This document shows, in pieces, positions 5,765-5,906 of a DNA stretch of 5,906 nt (position 1 is its first letter; each line of letters begins with the position of its first letter). The notes under the pieces were generated by a model. The model had not been told where the DNA came from and did no database searches. It worked only from the letters and a program-made list of their open reading frames with translations. Source of the stretch: DHVE2 group archaeon (GTDB lineage: Archaea; Thermoplasmatota; Thermoplasmata; Thermoplasmatales; Aciduliprofundaceae); contig JALULR010000244.1 in assembly GCA_027056155.1 (NCBI GenBank), positions 1-5,906 on the forward strand, read 5' to 3'. Both the position numbers and the translations under genes were made by a program.

Positions 5765-5792
5765 TTCGAAGTATATAAATTTTTAGTTCGAA
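5765..5792. promoter_or_regulatory. Paired TTCGAA palindromes bracketing the operon TATA box (candidate operator)
   Basis: Perfect 6-bp palindromes TTCGAA occur at 5765-5770 and 5787-5792, with a 22-bp centre-to-centre distance, close to two helical turns, so both would lie on the same face of the DNA. One lies between the operon TATA box and its predicted start; the other touches the BRE side. A protein bound to both would be expected to block TBP/TFB on the operon promoter. The divergent Lrp/AsnC-type regulator is the natural candidate to bind. The hexamer occurs once more within coding sequence (2180-2185), so the signal is the pairing and position, not the hexamer itself. Confidence 0.5.
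5771..5786 (-). promoter_or_regulatory. Archaeal promoter (BRE/TATA) of the oxygen-defence operon
   Basis: Read on the minus strand, the sequence CTAAAAATTTATATAC contains an A-rich BRE-like stretch followed by TTTATATA (5772-5779). The box centre is near 5775.5; the usual archaeal distance of 26-27 nt puts transcription start near 5749, at the ATG 5748. This supports a leaderless first gene. It is the only convincing promoter found for the minus-strand genes, since all later gene junctions are 15 nt or shorter. Confidence 0.8.
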
Positions 5793-5810
5793 ATTAGAAA
5801 TCAACTCTTA

Positions 5811-5826
5811 CGAAAAACTTTATTAA
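5811..5826 (+). promoter_or_regulatory. Archaeal promoter (BRE/TATA) of the Lrp/AsnC-type gene
   Basis: CGAAAAAC (BRE-like) followed by TTTATTAA (5819-5826) on the plus strand. The box centre at about 5822.5 predicts transcription start near 5849, essentially at the ATG of 5850. No SD site lies between the box and the start codon, in keeping with a leaderless transcript. Confidence 0.68.
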
Positions 5827-5849
5827 TGATGTTACCTTTCCTAATTATA

Positions 5850-5906
5850 ATGGACGATAAAGATAAGCGAATTATTGAAATATTACGCGAAAATTCTAGA
5901 ACCCCG
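5850..5906 (+). CDS. Lrp/AsnC-family transcription regulator (N-terminus only)
   Basis: Only the first 19 codons are in the window: MDDKDKRIIEILRENSRTP. This is the usual opening of the Lrp/AsnC winged-helix domain (D-x-x-D-x-x-I-hydrophobic-x-x-L-x-x-N-x-R-x-P). The ATG at 5850 has no SD site; a TATA-like TTTATTAA centred about 27 nt upstream would place the transcript start at or next to the ATG, so the mRNA is probably leaderless. It is divergent from the ten-gene oxygen-defence operon and shares a 101-bp promoter region with it, so it is a good candidate for regulator of that operon and of itself. There is precedent: the Lrp homologue Ptr2 of Methanocaldococcus jannaschii activates a rubredoxin gene. 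With so few residues, the family call is good but not certain, and ligand and DNA target are unknown. Confidence 0.78.
   Translation, partial: MDDKDKRIIEILRENSRTP

Larger units (their letters stand above)
5749..5849. other. Divergent intergenic region
   Basis: The only real intergenic space in the window, about 101 bp, AT-rich compared with the genes. It holds two opposed TATA boxes and the paired TTCGAA sites described separately. It also has a loose inverted repeat, AATTAG at 5792-5797 and CTAATT at 5841-5846. No SD site is seen for either flanking gene, and no small reading frame or RNA gene was recognised. Confidence 0.8.

Noticed and set aside
1..5906. Transcription terminators or hairpins between the minus-strand genes
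   Set aside because: All gaps are 15 nt or less and are filled by SD sites; no hairpin plus T-run was seen. The operon end is beyond the left edge.

Overview
The window looks like archaeal, probably euryarchaeal, DNA from an anaerobe or microaerophile. The evidence is archaeal-style TATA boxes placed so that both divergent transcripts would be leaderless, strong GGAGGTGA-type Shine-Dalgarno (SD) sites at the internal genes, an Lrp/AsnC-type regulator, and an oxygen-defence gene set built on rubredoxin, superoxide reductase and rubrerythrin instead of catalase and superoxide dismutase. I cannot name a genus from sequence reading alone.

Layout. Ten genes lie head to tail on the minus strand, from about 5748 down to the left edge, with no gap longer than 15 nt and several overlaps. 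They almost certainly form one operon. In transcription order they encode: flavin reductase-like flavoprotein (5236-5748); small ferritin-like protein A (4772-5233); rubredoxin (4614-4775); flavodiiron protein FprA (3427-4611); Bcp/PrxQ peroxiredoxin (2963-3430); small ferritin-like protein B (2482-2973); rubrerythrin (1961-2467); ferritin (1432-1947); superoxide reductase (1069-1416); DUF308/HdeD-like six-helix membrane protein (557-1063); and a second, Prx6/AhpC-like peroxiredoxin (1-542, truncated by the window edge). That is eleven coding regions counting the truncated one; the last five bases of the window end inside a twelfth, the divergent regulator.

The right end (5749-5849) is a compact divergent promoter region. 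It has one TATA box for the operon, one for an Lrp/AsnC-family regulator that starts at 5850 on the plus strand and runs off the window, and two identical TTCGAA palindromes 22 bp apart that bracket the operon TATA box.

Inferred teamwork. The flavin reductase and rubredoxin would pass electrons to FprA (O2 to water, possibly NO to N2O), rubrerythrin (H2O2 to water) and superoxide reductase (superoxide to H2O2). The two peroxiredoxins remove peroxides, and ferritin takes up Fe(II) so it cannot feed Fenton chemistry. The two short ferritin-like proteins and the membrane protein are the members without a clear role. No NAD(P)H:rubredoxin oxidoreductase is present in the window. No RNA genes, mobile elements, CRISPR arrays or clear terminators were seen.
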